A DNA stretch of 64,000 bases from Paracoccaceae bacterium (lineage in GTDB: Bacteria; Pseudomonadota; Alphaproteobacteria; Rhodobacterales; Rhodobacteraceae), in assembly GCA_020832445.1 (NCBI GenBank), contig JAFIEO010000077.1, forward strand, positions 22,855 through 86,854. The letters run 5' to 3'. The translations under genes and the position numbers were made by a program. Below are positions 26,113-35,484 of this stretch, in pieces. Below the pieces are notes generated by a model. That model worked only from the letters and a program-made list of their open reading frames with translations, did no database searches and was not told the DNA's origin. The first letter of the stretch is position 1. Each line of letters opens with the position of its first letter.

Positions 26113-27288
26113 GTGAGGCGGGTTTCTGTGTTCGGGGCCACAGGGTCCATCGGAGAGAGCACGTTTGATCTGTTGTCGCGCCGTTCCGATATTCACGTTG
26201 TTGCGCTGACGGGGGGCCGCAATGTCACACGGCTTGCGCAGCAGGCGCGGGCCTTGCAGGCCGATATTGCAGTGACCGCGTATGACGATTGCTATCAGGG
26301 GTTGCAGGACGCGCTGGCAGGAAGCGGAATTGCCGTTGCGGCAGGAACCCAAGCCTTGATCGATGCCGCCGACCGGCCCACGGACTGGGTCATGTCCGCA
26401 ATCGTGGGTGCTGCGGGATTGGTGCCCGGATTTCGCGCCTTGTCCCAGGGGGCCACGCTGGCGCTGGCCAACAAGGAATCGCTGGTGACAGCCGGGCCGT
26501 TGATGCTGGCCTGTGCCGCGCAGCATGGCGGACGTATCCTGCCTGTAGACAGCGAACATTCCGCTGTTTTTCAGGCGCTGGCCGGCGAAGATATCAGTGC
26601 TGTCGAACGTGTTATCATCACCGCATCGGGTGGCCCGTTCCGAAGCTGGACAAAGGGGCAGCTGGAAGCGGCCACATTGGCGCAGGCGCAGGTTCATCCA
26701 AGCTGGTCCATGGGCCAGCGTATCACCATCGACTCGGCCAGCATGTTCAACAAGGCGCTGGAGTTGATTGAGACGCGCGAATTCTTTGGCCTTGATCCGG
26801 CGCAGATCGAAACCGTCCTTCATCCGCAATCCATTGTGCATGCCATGGTGGGCTTTCGGGACGGGGCGATGATGGCGCATATGGGCATGCCCGACATGCG
26901 CCATGCCATCGGATATGCGCTGAACTGGCCTGAACGTGCCGCATTGCCGGTGCCAAGGCTGGATTTCGCCACCCTGCGCCAGCTGGAATTTGAAGCGCCG
27001 GACCCCGACCGTTTTCCTGCCCTGCGCATTGCGGGCCATGTGATGGAATTGCGCGGCCACGCAGGCGCGGTATTCAACGCCGCCAAAGAGGTGGCACTGG
27101 ATGAATTTATCGCAGGGCGTATCGGTTTCATGGATATGGCGCGGCTGGTGGATCGCACGCTGGACAGGCTTATATCTGACAGCGGGCTGACAGCGCCGGT
27201 GCGCGCGCTTGAAACCGTGCAGGCAATGGACCAAATGGCAAGAGTGACAGCGCGCGAACTGGTGTCGCGCATGTCCAAAGGAAACTAA
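26113..27288 (+). CDS. dxr: 1-deoxy-D-xylulose 5-phosphate reductoisomerase
   Basis: Second step of the MEP isoprenoid pathway, feeding the undecaprenyl route of neighbouring uppS. NADPH motif VFGATGSIGESTFDLL is at the N-terminus; LANKESLVTAGPL and VDSEHSAVFQAL carry metal and substrate residues; SWSMGQRITIDSASMFNKAL follows. GTG 26113 begins one base after the cdsA stop, gives 391 residues and the canonical N-terminus. Confidence 0.97.
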   Translation: MRRVSVFGATGSIGESTFDLLSRRSDIHVVALTGGRNVTRLAQQARALQADIAVTAYDDCYQGLQDALAGSGIAVAAGTQALIDAADRPTDWVMSAIVGAAGLVPGFRALSQGATLALANKESLVTAGPLMLACAAQHGGRILPVDSEHSAVFQALAGEDISAVERVIITASGGPFRSWTKGQLEAATLAQAQVHPSWSMGQRITIDSASMFNKALELIETREFFGLDPAQIETVLHPQSIVHAMVGFRDGAMMAHMGMPDMRHAIGYALNWPERAALPVPRLDFATLRQLEFEAPDPDRFPALRIAGHVMELRGHAGAVFNAAKEVALDEFIAGRIGFMDMARLVDRTLDRLISDSGLTAPVRALETVQAMDQMARVTARELVSRMSKGN

Positions 27289-27324
27289 GCGCCGCCCTGT
27301 TCGGCGCGACAAAGGGGAAAGCAC

Positions 27325-28659
27325 TTGGATCTGATCGGGTTTCTGCCCAGTTTTGGCAATTTTTTCTATACAATCGCTGCGTTTGTAGTGGTGCTTTCGA
27401 TCATTGTGGCTGTGCATGAATATGGCCATTACATCGTCGGGCGCTGGTCCGGTATTCATGCGGATGTGTTTTCAATCGGGTTCGGGCCGGTTCTGGCCAG
27501 CCGCAAGGACCGGCGCGGCACTGTCTGGCAGGTTGCTGCAATTCCGCTGGGGGGCTATGTAAAATTCGCAGGCGATGCGGATGCTGCATCCGGCAAGGAT
27601 GCGGATGCACTATCGGCCATGAACGAACGCGCGCGCCGCCGCACCATGCATGGTGCCCCCCTTTGGGCGCGGTCGGCAACTGTGGCAGCGGGGCCGGTTT
27701 TCAATTTTATCTTTTCGTTCTTTGTATTTGCGGCATTGATTATGGTGCAGGGCGTTGCTGTTGATGAACCTATTGTGGGTGAAATCACCGCCCTGCCAGC
27801 GCAACCCTTCGAGTTGGAACAGGGTGATCGCATTCTGGCTGTCGAAGGGGTCGAAACCGCGACATTGGGCGACTTTCTGACCGCCGCCGAAACCTTGCCT
27901 GCGCAGGCTGTGCTGGATTACCGCGTGGACCGGGACGGACGTGTGCTGCAAGTGACCGGGCCGCACCCGCAACCGCCGCTGGCCGGATCGGTGGCACTGC
28001 AATCCGCAGCACGCGAGGCGCGCATGCAAACCGGCGATGTGATCACCGCCATCAACGGCACGCCCATCGCAACCTTTCGCGAATTGCGCGAACTGGTTGC
28101 AGAATCCGGCGGCGCCGCGCTGGACCTGACGGTCTGGCGCGATGGTGATCTGCTGGACCTGACGTTGGTACCGCGCAGCACGGACCTGCCCTTGCCAGAT
28201 GGCGGGTTTGAAACCCGGTATCTGATTGGTCTGACATCAGGGGGCGTGTTCGAATATGCGACACAGACCCCAAGCGTGACCGATGCCGCAACCATGGCAG
28301 CCACGCAAATCTGGCGTGTGCTGCGCACCTCGGTCGAGGGGTTATATTACATGGTTCTGGGGCAGATCAGCACATGCAACCTGTCCAGCCCGATCGGGAT
28401 TGCCGAAGCCTCGGCTGCGATGGCCAGTGACGGGGTGTTCGAGTTGGTCTGGTTCATCGCGGTTTTGTCCGTAGCGATCGGGTTTTTGAACCTGTTTCCA
28501 ATTCCGCCGCTGGATGGCGGGCATCTGGTGTTCTATGCCTATGAAGCCATCATGCGGCGCCCCGCAGATGACAGGGCAGTGCGCGTGCTTATGGCGATAG
28601 GCCTGACGCTGGTGCTGACGCTGTTTGCCTTTGCATTGTTTACGGATCTGACATGCTAA
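27325..28659 (+). CDS. rseP: RIP metalloprotease RseP (site-2 protease family M50)
   Basis: Inner-membrane zinc protease cleaving anti-sigma factors and signal peptides within the membrane. The HEYGH zinc motif is at residues 31-35 in the first TM helix and the second metal motif FPIPPLDGGHL near 393-402. PDZ-like domains lie between (about 125-300). TTG 27325, preceded by AAGGGGAAA, gives 444 residues and a normal N-terminus; no in-frame ATG exists before HEYGH. Located between dxr and the BAM/lipid A block as usual. Confidence 0.95.
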   Translation: MDLIGFLPSFGNFFYTIAAFVVVLSIIVAVHEYGHYIVGRWSGIHADVFSIGFGPVLASRKDRRGTVWQVAAIPLGGYVKFAGDADAASGKDADALSAMNERARRRTMHGAPLWARSATVAAGPVFNFIFSFFVFAALIMVQGVAVDEPIVGEITALPAQPFELEQGDRILAVEGVETATLGDFLTAAETLPAQAVLDYRVDRDGRVLQVTGPHPQPPLAGSVALQSAAREARMQTGDVITAINGTPIATFRELRELVAESGGAALDLTVWRDGDLLDLTLVPRSTDLPLPDGGFETRYLIGLTSGGVFEYATQTPSVTDAATMAATQIWRVLRTSVEGLYYMVLGQISTCNLSSPIGIAEASAAMASDGVFELVWFIAVLSVAIGFLNLFPIPPLDGGHLVFYAYEAIMRRPADDRAVRVLMAIGLTLVLTLFAFALFTDLTC

Positions 28660-28774
28660 GCTGATGCGCGGTGCAAACGGGGTGGGGTCGCGCGGTGCTG
28701 TCATTGTGCTGACACGGCACTGCCCCATTCGCGCCCAATTTTCCTGAAATACGATACGTAATCAGGAGGCTCGG

Positions 28775-28936
28775 ATGGCATATATCGACAGTGAACTGGA
28801 AAACGTGCGTATCGTTTGGCAAACCATTGCTGACCGGGTGCTTGTCATCGGGTTGATTGCTGCGGGTATGGCGCTGGCGGGCGGGGTGTCCATCTATCTG
28901 GGGTATACGCCCCATGAGATTGTGCCGCCGCTCTAA
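28775..28936 (+). CDS. 53-residue single-TM membrane protein
   Basis: ATG 28775 is preceded by an excellent AGGAGG at 28764-28769. The product begins MAYIDSELENVRIVWQTIAD and has one hydrophobic helix (about residues 22-44) and a short tail GYTPHEIVPPL. A strong terminator (28963-28989) follows, so it ends the rseP transcript or forms its own small unit. I do not recognise a family. The ribosome site, membrane segment and terminator together argue for a real gene. Its place between RseP and BamA suggests an envelope role, which is inference. Confidence 0.75.
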   Translation: MAYIDSELENVRIVWQTIADRVLVIGLIAAGMALAGGVSIYLGYTPHEIVPPL

Positions 28937-28962
28937 GCGCTGCAAGGTTTCCCCGATTTCCG

Positions 28963-28989
28963 AAAGCGTGCGCCCGTCGCACGCTTTTT
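28963..28989 (+). terminator. Rho-independent terminator after the 53-residue membrane protein
   Basis: Perfect 10-bp stem (28963-28972 and 28978-28987, loop CCCGT) running into a T tract (28985-28989). It closes the pyrH-rseP side and isolates bamA, which must have its own promoter in the 128 bases that follow. Confidence 0.85.
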
Positions 28990-29052
28990 CGCGTTTCGCG
29001 CTGCTCTACAAGCAACACCATTGCACCAAGATGAATTGGGGCTGCGATTGCT

Positions 29053-29081
29053 TTGACTCTTTTGTCTTTAGTCGCTAGGCA
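29053..29081 (+). promoter_or_regulatory. Candidate promoter of bamA
   Basis: TTGACT (29053-29058) and TAGGCA (29076-29081) are 17 bases apart in the gap between the terminator and the bamA start. The -35 box is good and the -10 box weak. Confidence 0.3.
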
Positions 29082-29117
29082 GTGAACTAACAATAATGCG
29101 GAAATACGGGGCCGGAT

Positions 29118-31484
29118 ATGCGCGGAATTCATGGGATGCTGCCGTCGCAAACAAGGGATGGGGGCGCGAATGCGCACTTCTTTGCTGCGGCGTTTTTTTG
29201 TCTTTTTTCATTGGTAAATTTTGCGTTTGTTGCACCCGCACAGGCGCAGAATTTCCAATTTTCTAATGTTGCGATTGACGGTAATGTGCGGGTGGATGAT
29301 TCCACCATCATCGGACTTGCGGGAATCAGGCCCGGCCAAAGTGTGAGTGCGGCGCAGATAAACGCGGCAATATCGCAATTGTCGGGGTCCGGCCTGTTTG
29401 AAGACGTATCAGTCGAACCGCGTGGAAACACGCTGGCCATTACTGTGCAGGAATATCCGATCATTGGTGTCGTGAACTTCGAAGGCAACCGTCGTCTGGA
29501 TGACGATGTGATCGCCGAAGTTGTGCAAACAACCGCTGGCCGCGTATTGTCCCCGTCGACGGTCGAAGCGGACGCGCGTGCCATCGCCGAATTGTATAAC
29601 CGCCGTGGCCGCACCGCTGCTGAAGTGACGCCCGAAGTGCTGCCGCGTGGCAACAACCGTGTCGATCTGGCTTTTGTCATCCGCGAAGGCGACGTGGTCG
29701 AGATTGAGCGTATTTCCTTTGTCGGCAACAGCGCGTTTTCAAACTATCGCCTGCGTCAGGTACTTAGCACCAAACAGGCAGGCATCCTGCGCCTGATCAT
29801 CCAAAGTGATACGTTCATTGCCGAACGTATTGCGCTGGATCGCCAGCTTCTGACAGATTTCTACCTGTCGCGCGGCTATGTTGATTTTGAAATCCTGTCG
29901 GTGACACCGGAAATTGCACGCGAGCGCGACAGGTTCTTTCTGACGTTCAATCTGCGCGAAGGCCAGCAATACCGCTTTGGCAATGTCACCGTCGTCAGCG
30001 AGGTTGAGGGGATCAATGCCGCCGATTACGAAGGTGATGTGCAAATCCCGGCAGGGGCGCTTTTTACCCCCAACACGCTGGATCTGAATATTGCGCGGCT
30101 TGAACAGCGCGCCGAACGGCAGGGGCTGCGATTCATCCGCGCGGAACCGCGATTTACCCGCAACAACCGCACGCAGACGATTGACGTTGAATTCGCCCTT
30201 GTGCGCGGTGATCGTATTCTGGTCGAACGGATCGACATTCAGGGCAACACGACTACGCAAGACCGCGTCATTCGTCGCCAGTTCCGCTCCGCCGAAGGGG
30301 ATCCGCTGAACCCGCGCGAGATTCGCGAAGCGGCAGAACGTATTCGTGCGCTTGACTACTTCTCGGATGTGTCGGTTGAACCGCGCGCGGGCAGCGCCCC
30401 CGATCAGGCCATTCTGGATGTCGAGGTTGAAGAAACCACGACAGGCTCGCTTGGCTTTTCGGTCAGCTATGCTGCCAGCGAAGGTATCGGGTTCGGGATC
30501 AGCTTTTCCGAGTTGAACTTCCTTGGCCGTGGTCAGGAAGTGGCCGTTGCGTTCAACGTGATCAAGGGATCTCGCGACATTTCGCTGTTCTTTACCGAAC
30601 CGGCACTGTTTGATCGCGACCTGTCCTACACGCTGGGCATCGGGTATCAGGAAACGTCGTCGTTGAATTCCAATTTCGACACGCGCGAAGCGTTTCTGCG
30701 AAACTCGCTTAGCTTTCCGGTCAGTGAATTCGGGCGTCTGCAGGTGCGTCAGGGTCTGGTGATGGACCGTCTGCGCGGGCTTTCTGAAAATTCATCCGAA
30801 CGCATTCGGCTGGACGAAGATGCGGGCACAGCCGTGACCGGATCGCTTGGCTATACCTATAGCTTTGATACGCGCAAGGTTGGCATCGACCCGACACGCG
30901 GGATGGTTTTCAGCTTTTCGCAGGATTTCGGTGTCGGCAATCAAAGCCGTAGGTTTGTGAAATCCGAAGCGCGCGCCGGCTATGAGATGGCAGTGTTTAA
31001 CGAAGATGTGACCCTGACAGGCGATGTGCGCGCAGGGATGCTGCATATGGTCAACGGCAATTCGCGCTTCCGCGAACGGTTCCAACTGGCCAACGTGATG
31101 CGCGGTTTCCGCCCCGGTGAATCCGGTCCGCGCGATTTTGGCGCGAAAAACGAAGACGTTCTGGGTGGCAACCGGTATTTCGTGGCATCTGCGGAAGCTC
31201 GCTTTCCGTTGGGCACACCCGAAGAATACGGCCTAAGCGGCGGTGTTTTTGCAGATGTCGGTTCTGTCTGGGGTGTGGATGGCACGACGGGGCTTGCCGG
31301 TGTCGACATGTTCGATTCAACCGGCGAGAATTCCAACAAGATGCACCTGCGCGCCACTTTGGGTGTGTCGCTGTTCTGGGACAGCCCCTTGGGCCTGTTG
31401 CGGTTCGACTTCTCGCGGCCCATCCGCAAGCGTTCCTATGATCGCGCGCAGAATTTCGACTTCACGATCGTTTCGAGCTTCTGA
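29118..31484 (+). CDS. bamA: Outer membrane protein assembly factor BamA
   Basis: Central barrel of the BAM complex. The 788-residue protein has a signal peptide ending AQAQN (cleavage near residue 43), five POTRA domains (about 45-400; for example VNFEGNRRLDDDVIAEVV and RIDIQGNTTTQDRVIRRQF), and a C-terminal 16-strand barrel ending in Phe (DFTIVSSF). MRGFRPGESGPRD corresponds to the conserved (V/I)RGF motif of barrel loop 6. ATG 29118 gives a rather long signal sequence; a later start cannot be excluded. The stop overlaps the ompH start (TGATG). Confidence 0.95.
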   Translation: MRGIHGMLPSQTRDGGANAHFFAAAFFCLFSLVNFAFVAPAQAQNFQFSNVAIDGNVRVDDSTIIGLAGIRPGQSVSAAQINAAISQLSGSGLFEDVSVEPRGNTLAITVQEYPIIGVVNFEGNRRLDDDVIAEVVQTTAGRVLSPSTVEADARAIAELYNRRGRTAAEVTPEVLPRGNNRVDLAFVIREGDVVEIERISFVGNSAFSNYRLRQVLSTKQAGILRLIIQSDTFIAERIALDRQLLTDFYLSRGYVDFEILSVTPEIARERDRFFLTFNLREGQQYRFGNVTVVSEVEGINAADYEGDVQIPAGALFTPNTLDLNIARLEQRAERQGLRFIRAEPRFTRNNRTQTIDVEFALVRGDRILVERIDIQGNTTTQDRVIRRQFRSAEGDPLNPREIREAAERIRALDYFSDVSVEPRAGSAPDQAILDVEVEETTTGSLGFSVSYAASEGIGFGISFSELNFLGRGQEVAVAFNVIKGSRDISLFFTEPALFDRDLSYTLGIGYQETSSLNSNFDTREAFLRNSLSFPVSEFGRLQVRQGLVMDRLRGLSENSSERIRLDEDAGTAVTGSLGYTYSFDTRKVGIDPTRGMVFSFSQDFGVGNQSRRFVKSEARAGYEMAVFNEDVTLTGDVRAGMLHMVNGNSRFRERFQLANVMRGFRPGESGPRDFGAKNEDVLGGNRYFVASAEARFPLGTPEEYGLSGGVFADVGSVWGVDGTTGLAGVDMFDSTGENSNKMHLRATLGVSLFWDSPLGLLRFDFSRPIRKRSYDRAQNFDFTIVSSF

Positions 31485-32086
31485 TGCTGCGGCCCGATTG
31501 GGTCTTGGCATGGATCGGGGCGGCAGGCATTCAGCTTGCCGCCCCCGCCTTTGCGCAGGGCATGCAGGGGTTTTCCCTTGGGCAAACCTTTGACGAGGCT
31601 GCGCCGACGCTTCAACTGCGCACATTGAATGAAGAACGCCTGTTTCGCGATTCCGATTTCGGGCAGCGGGTCGAGGCTGAAATCGATGCGGCATCGCGTG
31701 CACTGGAAGCTGAAAACGAAGAGTTGATGGAGCAGTTGACCACGCGCGAGCTGGAACTGACAGAAGCGCGCCCCGATATGGCCCCGGCAGACTTTCGGGC
31801 CGAAGCCGAAGCCTTTGACCGCGAAGCCGAAGCAATCCGCCGGTCACAGGCTGAAAAACGCCAGCGTCTGAGCATGTATGAAGACGCCGAACAGCGCCGC
31901 TTCTTTCAACTGGCCGCCCCGGTTTTGCAACAGGTATTGGTCACCGAAGGCGCGCAGGTGTTGATTGATTCGCGCGCCGTCATCATTGGTGTGTCGGGCA
32001 TGGACATGACCGAACAGGCCATCACAGCGCTGAATGAAGAGATAGGTGACGGCACCCCCTCGCCCAATCCGCTGCGTGTGCCCTGA
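31484..32086 (+). CDS. OmpH/Skp-family periplasmic chaperone
   Basis: A 200-residue exported protein with signal peptide (AAPAFAQG cleavage region) and a central charged coiled coil (about 60-130: EAEIDAASRALEAENEELME). The end, VLVTEGAQVLIDSRAVIIG, matches the OmpH family core. Skp-like proteins hold unfolded outer-membrane proteins for BamA, consistent with ATG overlapping the bamA stop by one base. It is longer than E. coli Skp (161) because of an extended N-terminus and tail. Confidence 0.9.
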   Translation: MLRPDWVLAWIGAAGIQLAAPAFAQGMQGFSLGQTFDEAAPTLQLRTLNEERLFRDSDFGQRVEAEIDAASRALEAENEELMEQLTTRELELTEARPDMAPADFRAEAEAFDREAEAIRRSQAEKRQRLSMYEDAEQRRFFQLAAPVLQQVLVTEGAQVLIDSRAVIIGVSGMDMTEQAITALNEEIGDGTPSPNPLRVP

Positions 32087-32205
32087 AAATGGGCGTGTCG
32101 GGCCGCTTGTCACGCTGGCTCCAGCTTGGTAGATCAGCGCAGATTTGGCTGCATCCCGCAGTGGTGGGGCGTTCAGGCCGTGAGCAAAAGTGAAGGAAGC
32201 CTTAT

Positions 32206-32697
32206 ATGACCGACCACGCGCACCCGCACGACCACACTATCCCGACAGAGGCCGACCTTGCCACGATCATGAAGATCATTCCGCACCGGTATCCTTTTTT
32301 GCTGGTCGACAAGGTGCGCGACGTGGTGGCGCGGCAATCTGCGGTCGGCATCAAGAATGTCACCTTTAACGAACCACATTTTCAAGGCCACTTCCCCGGC
32401 GCGCCCATCATGCCCGGCGTCACAATCGTCGAGGCAATGGCGCAAACTGCGGCCGTTCTTGTGGGCCTGTCGGTAGGCTTTGGCGACAAGGCACCGTTGG
32501 TATATTTCATGTCCATCGACAAGGCCAAGTTCCGGCGCAAGGTCGTGCCCGGTGATGTGCTGGAATTGCATGTGCAGGTCAAACGTGGGTCTACCAAAAT
32601 CTGGAAGTTCGAAGGCGTGGCCAAGGTGGACGGGCAGATCGCTGCCGAGGCAGAATTTGCCGCGATGATAGACGCCAGCACCAAGACAGCGGAATGA
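32206..32697 (+). CDS. fabZ: 3-hydroxyacyl-ACP dehydratase FabZ
   Basis: Hot-dog fold dehydratase of fatty acid elongation. The catalytic motif [20 protein letters not shown] contains the expected His and Glu. The 163 residues include a His-rich N-terminus ([10 protein letters not shown]). It sits between ompH and lpxA, where it draws on the same 3-hydroxyacyl-ACP pool as LpxA. It overlaps lpxA by four bases; the 119-base gap before it holds only a doubtful 34-codon frame (32089-32193). Confidence 0.96.
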   Translation: MTDHAHPHDHTIPTEADLATIMKIIPHRYPFLLVDKVRDVVARQSAVGIKNVTFNEPHFQGHFPGAPIMPGVTIVEAMAQTAAVLVGLSVGFGDKAPLVYFMSIDKAKFRRKVVPGDVLELHVQVKRGSTKIWKFEGVAKVDGQIAAEAEFAAMIDASTKTAE

Positions 32698-33500
32698 GTG
32701 CGGGCATGATAGACCCCAGCGCAGATATTCATCCCAAGGCGGTCGTGGACGATGGTGCCACCATAGGGCCTGATTGCAAAATCGGCCCCTTCGCCATTAT
32801 CGGACCCGAGGTCACGCTGGGGCGTGGCGTGACTGTCAAACCGCATGCGCTTGTCACCGGATGGACCGATATTGGCGATGGCTGCACCATTTTTTCCTTC
32901 GCGTCTGTGGGTGAAATTCCGCAGGATCTGAAATACGCGGGCGAACGCACGCGGCTGATTGTGGGCAAGAAATGCCGTATCCGTGAAAATGCCACACTGC
33001 ATATCGGCACGGATGGTGGCGGGGGCGTGACGCGTATCGGGGATAACTGCCTGATCATGGCGGGCGCGCATGTCGGCCATGATGCGCAGATCGCCGATAA
33101 TGTCATTTTGGCAAATTATGTCGGCGTTGCGGGCCATGCGATTATTGAAACCAATGTCATCATTGGTGCGCTGGCCGGCGTGCACCAGTTCGTGCGCGTT
33201 GGCGAAGGTGCGATGATCGGCGGGCTGACGCGCGTGACCCATGATGTCATGCCGTTCGGTCTGGTTGCTGGTCCTGACGGCACGCTGGAAGGGTTGAACC
33301 TGATCGGCCTGAAGCGGCGCGGTATGGCACGGGATGATATTTCGGCATTGCGTGCGGCCTATAAGCGGCTGGCGACGGGTGACGGTTCATTGGCGGACAT
33401 GGCACAAGCCCTGCTACAAGACAGCGATTCAGAAGCCGTGCAACAGATGGCCAGTTTCTTCACTGAAAACAGCCACCGCAGCTTTTTGCGCCCGAAATGA
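32694..33500 (+). CDS. lpxA: Acyl-ACP--UDP-N-acetylglucosamine O-acyltransferase LpxA
   Basis: First enzyme of lipid A synthesis. It is a left-handed beta helix of hexapeptide repeats (residues about 10-190: [40 protein letters not shown]), with the catalytic His in the GAHVGHD segment, followed by a helical C-terminal domain. 268 residues from ATG 32694; ATG 32706 would also fit. The start overlaps fabZ, and the end overlaps lpxI by ATGA. Confidence 0.96.
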   Translation: MSAGMIDPSADIHPKAVVDDGATIGPDCKIGPFAIIGPEVTLGRGVTVKPHALVTGWTDIGDGCTIFSFASVGEIPQDLKYAGERTRLIVGKKCRIRENATLHIGTDGGGGVTRIGDNCLIMAGAHVGHDAQIADNVILANYVGVAGHAIIETNVIIGALAGVHQFVRVGEGAMIGGLTRVTHDVMPFGLVAGPDGTLEGLNLIGLKRRGMARDDISALRAAYKRLATGDGSLADMAQALLQDSDSEAVQQMASFFTENSHRSFLRPK

Positions 33501-34324
33501 CCCGCACTGCGCTGATAACCGGCAAGGGCCGTTTGCCGCATTTGCTGGCCGAACGCCTGCAATCCGCAGGCGAAACCCCGCTATTGGCCGAGATGGAGGG
33601 CTTTGAAAGCCTTACACCCGCGCATGGAACGGTAGAACGCTTCCGGCTGGAAAAACTGGTGCCATTTCTGGATCGCCTGCAAGATCAGGGCGTGACGCGT
33701 GCGGTATTCGCGGGCGCTGTCCACCGCCCGCGGCTGGACCCGTCGCTGATTGATCCTGCCACCGTGCAGCTTTTGCCGCGGATCATGGCGGCAATGCAAC
33801 AGGGCGATGATGGCACGCTGCGCGAAGTGATTACCCTGATGGGCGAATGGGGCATTGATGTTGTTGGTGCGCAGGATATCTGTCCCGAATTGCTGGCAGA
33901 TGCGGGGGTTCTGACTGACGCGCAGCCATCATCGCAGGATAAAAAGGATGCGATGCGCGGTTTTCGTGTGTTGCAGGTGATGGGGGCTGCTGATGTGGGG
34001 CAGGGCTGCGTGACCGCGCGCGGCCAGTGCCTGGCGGTCGAGGCCTTGCCGGGCACCGATGTCATGCTGGCCCATCTGGCTGAATTGCGCGCGCGCGGTG
34101 TGGAATTGCCAGCGGGCGGGGTGTTCTGCAAGGCCCCGAAGCCCGATCAGGACCGCCGGATCGATCTGCCCGCATTGGGACCGGACACGGTGGCCGCCAT
34201 ACATCAAGCCGGGCTGCGCGGTATTGCCTTTGACGCAGGGGGCGTGTTGCTGATTGATCGTGAACAAATGCTGACGCAGGCCAATATGCTTGGGGTTTTC
34301 CTTTGGGCCATGGACGCGCCTTGA
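33497..34324 (+). CDS. lpxI: UDP-2,3-diacylglucosamine pyrophosphatase LpxI (DUF1009)
   Basis: Hydrolyses UDP-diacylglucosamine to lipid X in lipid A synthesis, replacing LpxH in alphaproteobacteria. N-terminal domain ALITGKGRLPHLLAERLQSA; C-terminal DUF1009 core with MGAADVGQGCVTARGQCLAV, EALPGTDVML and GVFCKAPKPDQDRRIDLPAL, ending in GIAFDAGGVLLIDRE. 275 residues. It overlaps lpxA at the start (ATGA) and lpxB at the end (TTGA). Confidence 0.94.
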   Translation: MTRTALITGKGRLPHLLAERLQSAGETPLLAEMEGFESLTPAHGTVERFRLEKLVPFLDRLQDQGVTRAVFAGAVHRPRLDPSLIDPATVQLLPRIMAAMQQGDDGTLREVITLMGEWGIDVVGAQDICPELLADAGVLTDAQPSSQDKKDAMRGFRVLQVMGAADVGQGCVTARGQCLAVEALPGTDVMLAHLAELRARGVELPAGGVFCKAPKPDQDRRIDLPALGPDTVAAIHQAGLRGIAFDAGGVLLIDREQMLTQANMLGVFLWAMDAP

Positions 34325-35484
34325 AGGTCTTTATCATCGCGGGCGAGCCGTCTGGCGATAAGCTGGGGGGCGCGCTGATGGCAGGGTTGCGCGAACTGGC
34401 CCCGCATGCGGAATTCACGGGTGTCGGTGGCGATGCTATGGCCGAACAGGGATTGGTGTCCTTGTTCCCGATGTCGGATCTATCCGTGATGGGGCTGGCA
34501 GAGGTGCTGCCGCGTATCCGCATGTTGCGCGCGCGTATCCGTGAAACTGCCGCTGCAATTGCCCGTGCTGCGCCTGATGTCGTGATCACCATCGACAGCC
34601 CCGATTTTTGCCTGCGCGTGCTGAAGCTGGTGCGTGCAGCGCGGCCCGCGCTTCGTGTTGTGCATTATGTGGCACCGTCTGTCTGGGCGTGGCGGCCAAA
34701 GCGTGCGGCGCGAATGGCCCCGTTGGTGGATCATGTGCTTGCGCTGTTGCCGTTTGAACCGCCCTACATGCAGGCGGCGGGCATGAGTTGCGATTTTGTG
34801 GGCCACCCCGTCGTGTCTGAACCGCGCGCGCCAGCGTCTGACATCGAACAGTTGCGCGCAGGGGGGCATGATGGCCCGTTGGTGCTGGCCTTGCCGGGAT
34901 CACGCAGGGGGGAAATCGCGCGCCTTGCGCCGCGTTTCGGTCTGGCGCTGGCACAGGCCCTGCCGCAAAACGCGCGCATTCTGGTGCCCACGGTGCGCGC
35001 GCAGGCAGATTTCATGCGCGCGCAAGTGGCGCAATGGCCGGTGCGCGCCGAGGTGCTGGACGACAGCGCCGCCAAGCGCGCAGCGTTTGGCGCGGCGGAT
35101 CTGGCGTTGGCGGCATCAGGCACTGTGTCGCTGGAACTGGCCGCGAATGGCACGCCCATGGTCATTGCCTATGATGTCGCCCCGCTGACGCGTTTTCTGG
35201 CGCAACGCCTGATCAAGCTGGATACGGTCACCTTGGTCAATCTGGTGTCGGAAACACGCGCAATCCCGGAATTTCTGGGGCATGACTGCCAGCCCGACCG
35301 GATTGCGGCCGCGTTGAAAACGTTGCTGAATGATGCAGGTGCCCGAAGCGCGCAGTTTGACGCCATGGGCCTGACAATGGCGCGGCTGGGGCAGGGGGGC
35401 ACCCCGCCGGGGTTGCGCGCTGCGCAATCCGTGCTGGATTTCATGGCTTTGCAAGCGGATGATGGTCCAGCACCAGCGTCTTAA
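34321..35484 (+). CDS. lpxB: Lipid-A-disaccharide synthase LpxB
   Basis: Glycosyltransferase (GT19) joining lipid X and UDP-diacylglucosamine. Motifs: KVFIIAGEPSGDKLGG at the N-terminus, IDSPDFCLRV, YVAPSVWAWRPKRA, LALPGSRRGEIARL, and the acceptor region AASGTVSLELAANGTPMVI. Start TTG 34321 overlaps the lpxI stop as TTGA and gives the exact family N-terminus (387 residues); an earlier TTG at 34303 is possible. Its last 44 bases overlap the convergent xerD gene. Confidence 0.95.
   Translation: MKVFIIAGEPSGDKLGGALMAGLRELAPHAEFTGVGGDAMAEQGLVSLFPMSDLSVMGLAEVLPRIRMLRARIRETAAAIARAAPDVVITIDSPDFCLRVLKLVRAARPALRVVHYVAPSVWAWRPKRAARMAPLVDHVLALLPFEPPYMQAAGMSCDFVGHPVVSEPRAPASDIEQLRAGGHDGPLVLALPGSRRGEIARLAPRFGLALAQALPQNARILVPTVRAQADFMRAQVAQWPVRAEVLDDSAAKRAAFGAADLALAASGTVSLELAANGTPMVIAYDVAPLTRFLAQRLIKLDTVTLVNLVSETRAIPEFLGHDCQPDRIAAALKTLLNDAGARSAQFDAMGLTMARLGQGGTPPGLRAAQSVLDFMALQADDGPAPAS

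Noticed and set aside
25987..27459. 490-codon minus-strand frame over dxr
   Set aside because: Shadow of dxr, which has complete family motifs on the plus strand.
32089..32193. 34-codon frame (start ATG 32089) between ompH and fabZ
   Set aside because: No ribosome site and no hydrophobic or conserved segment; too short to support as a gene or as an lpxD remnant.
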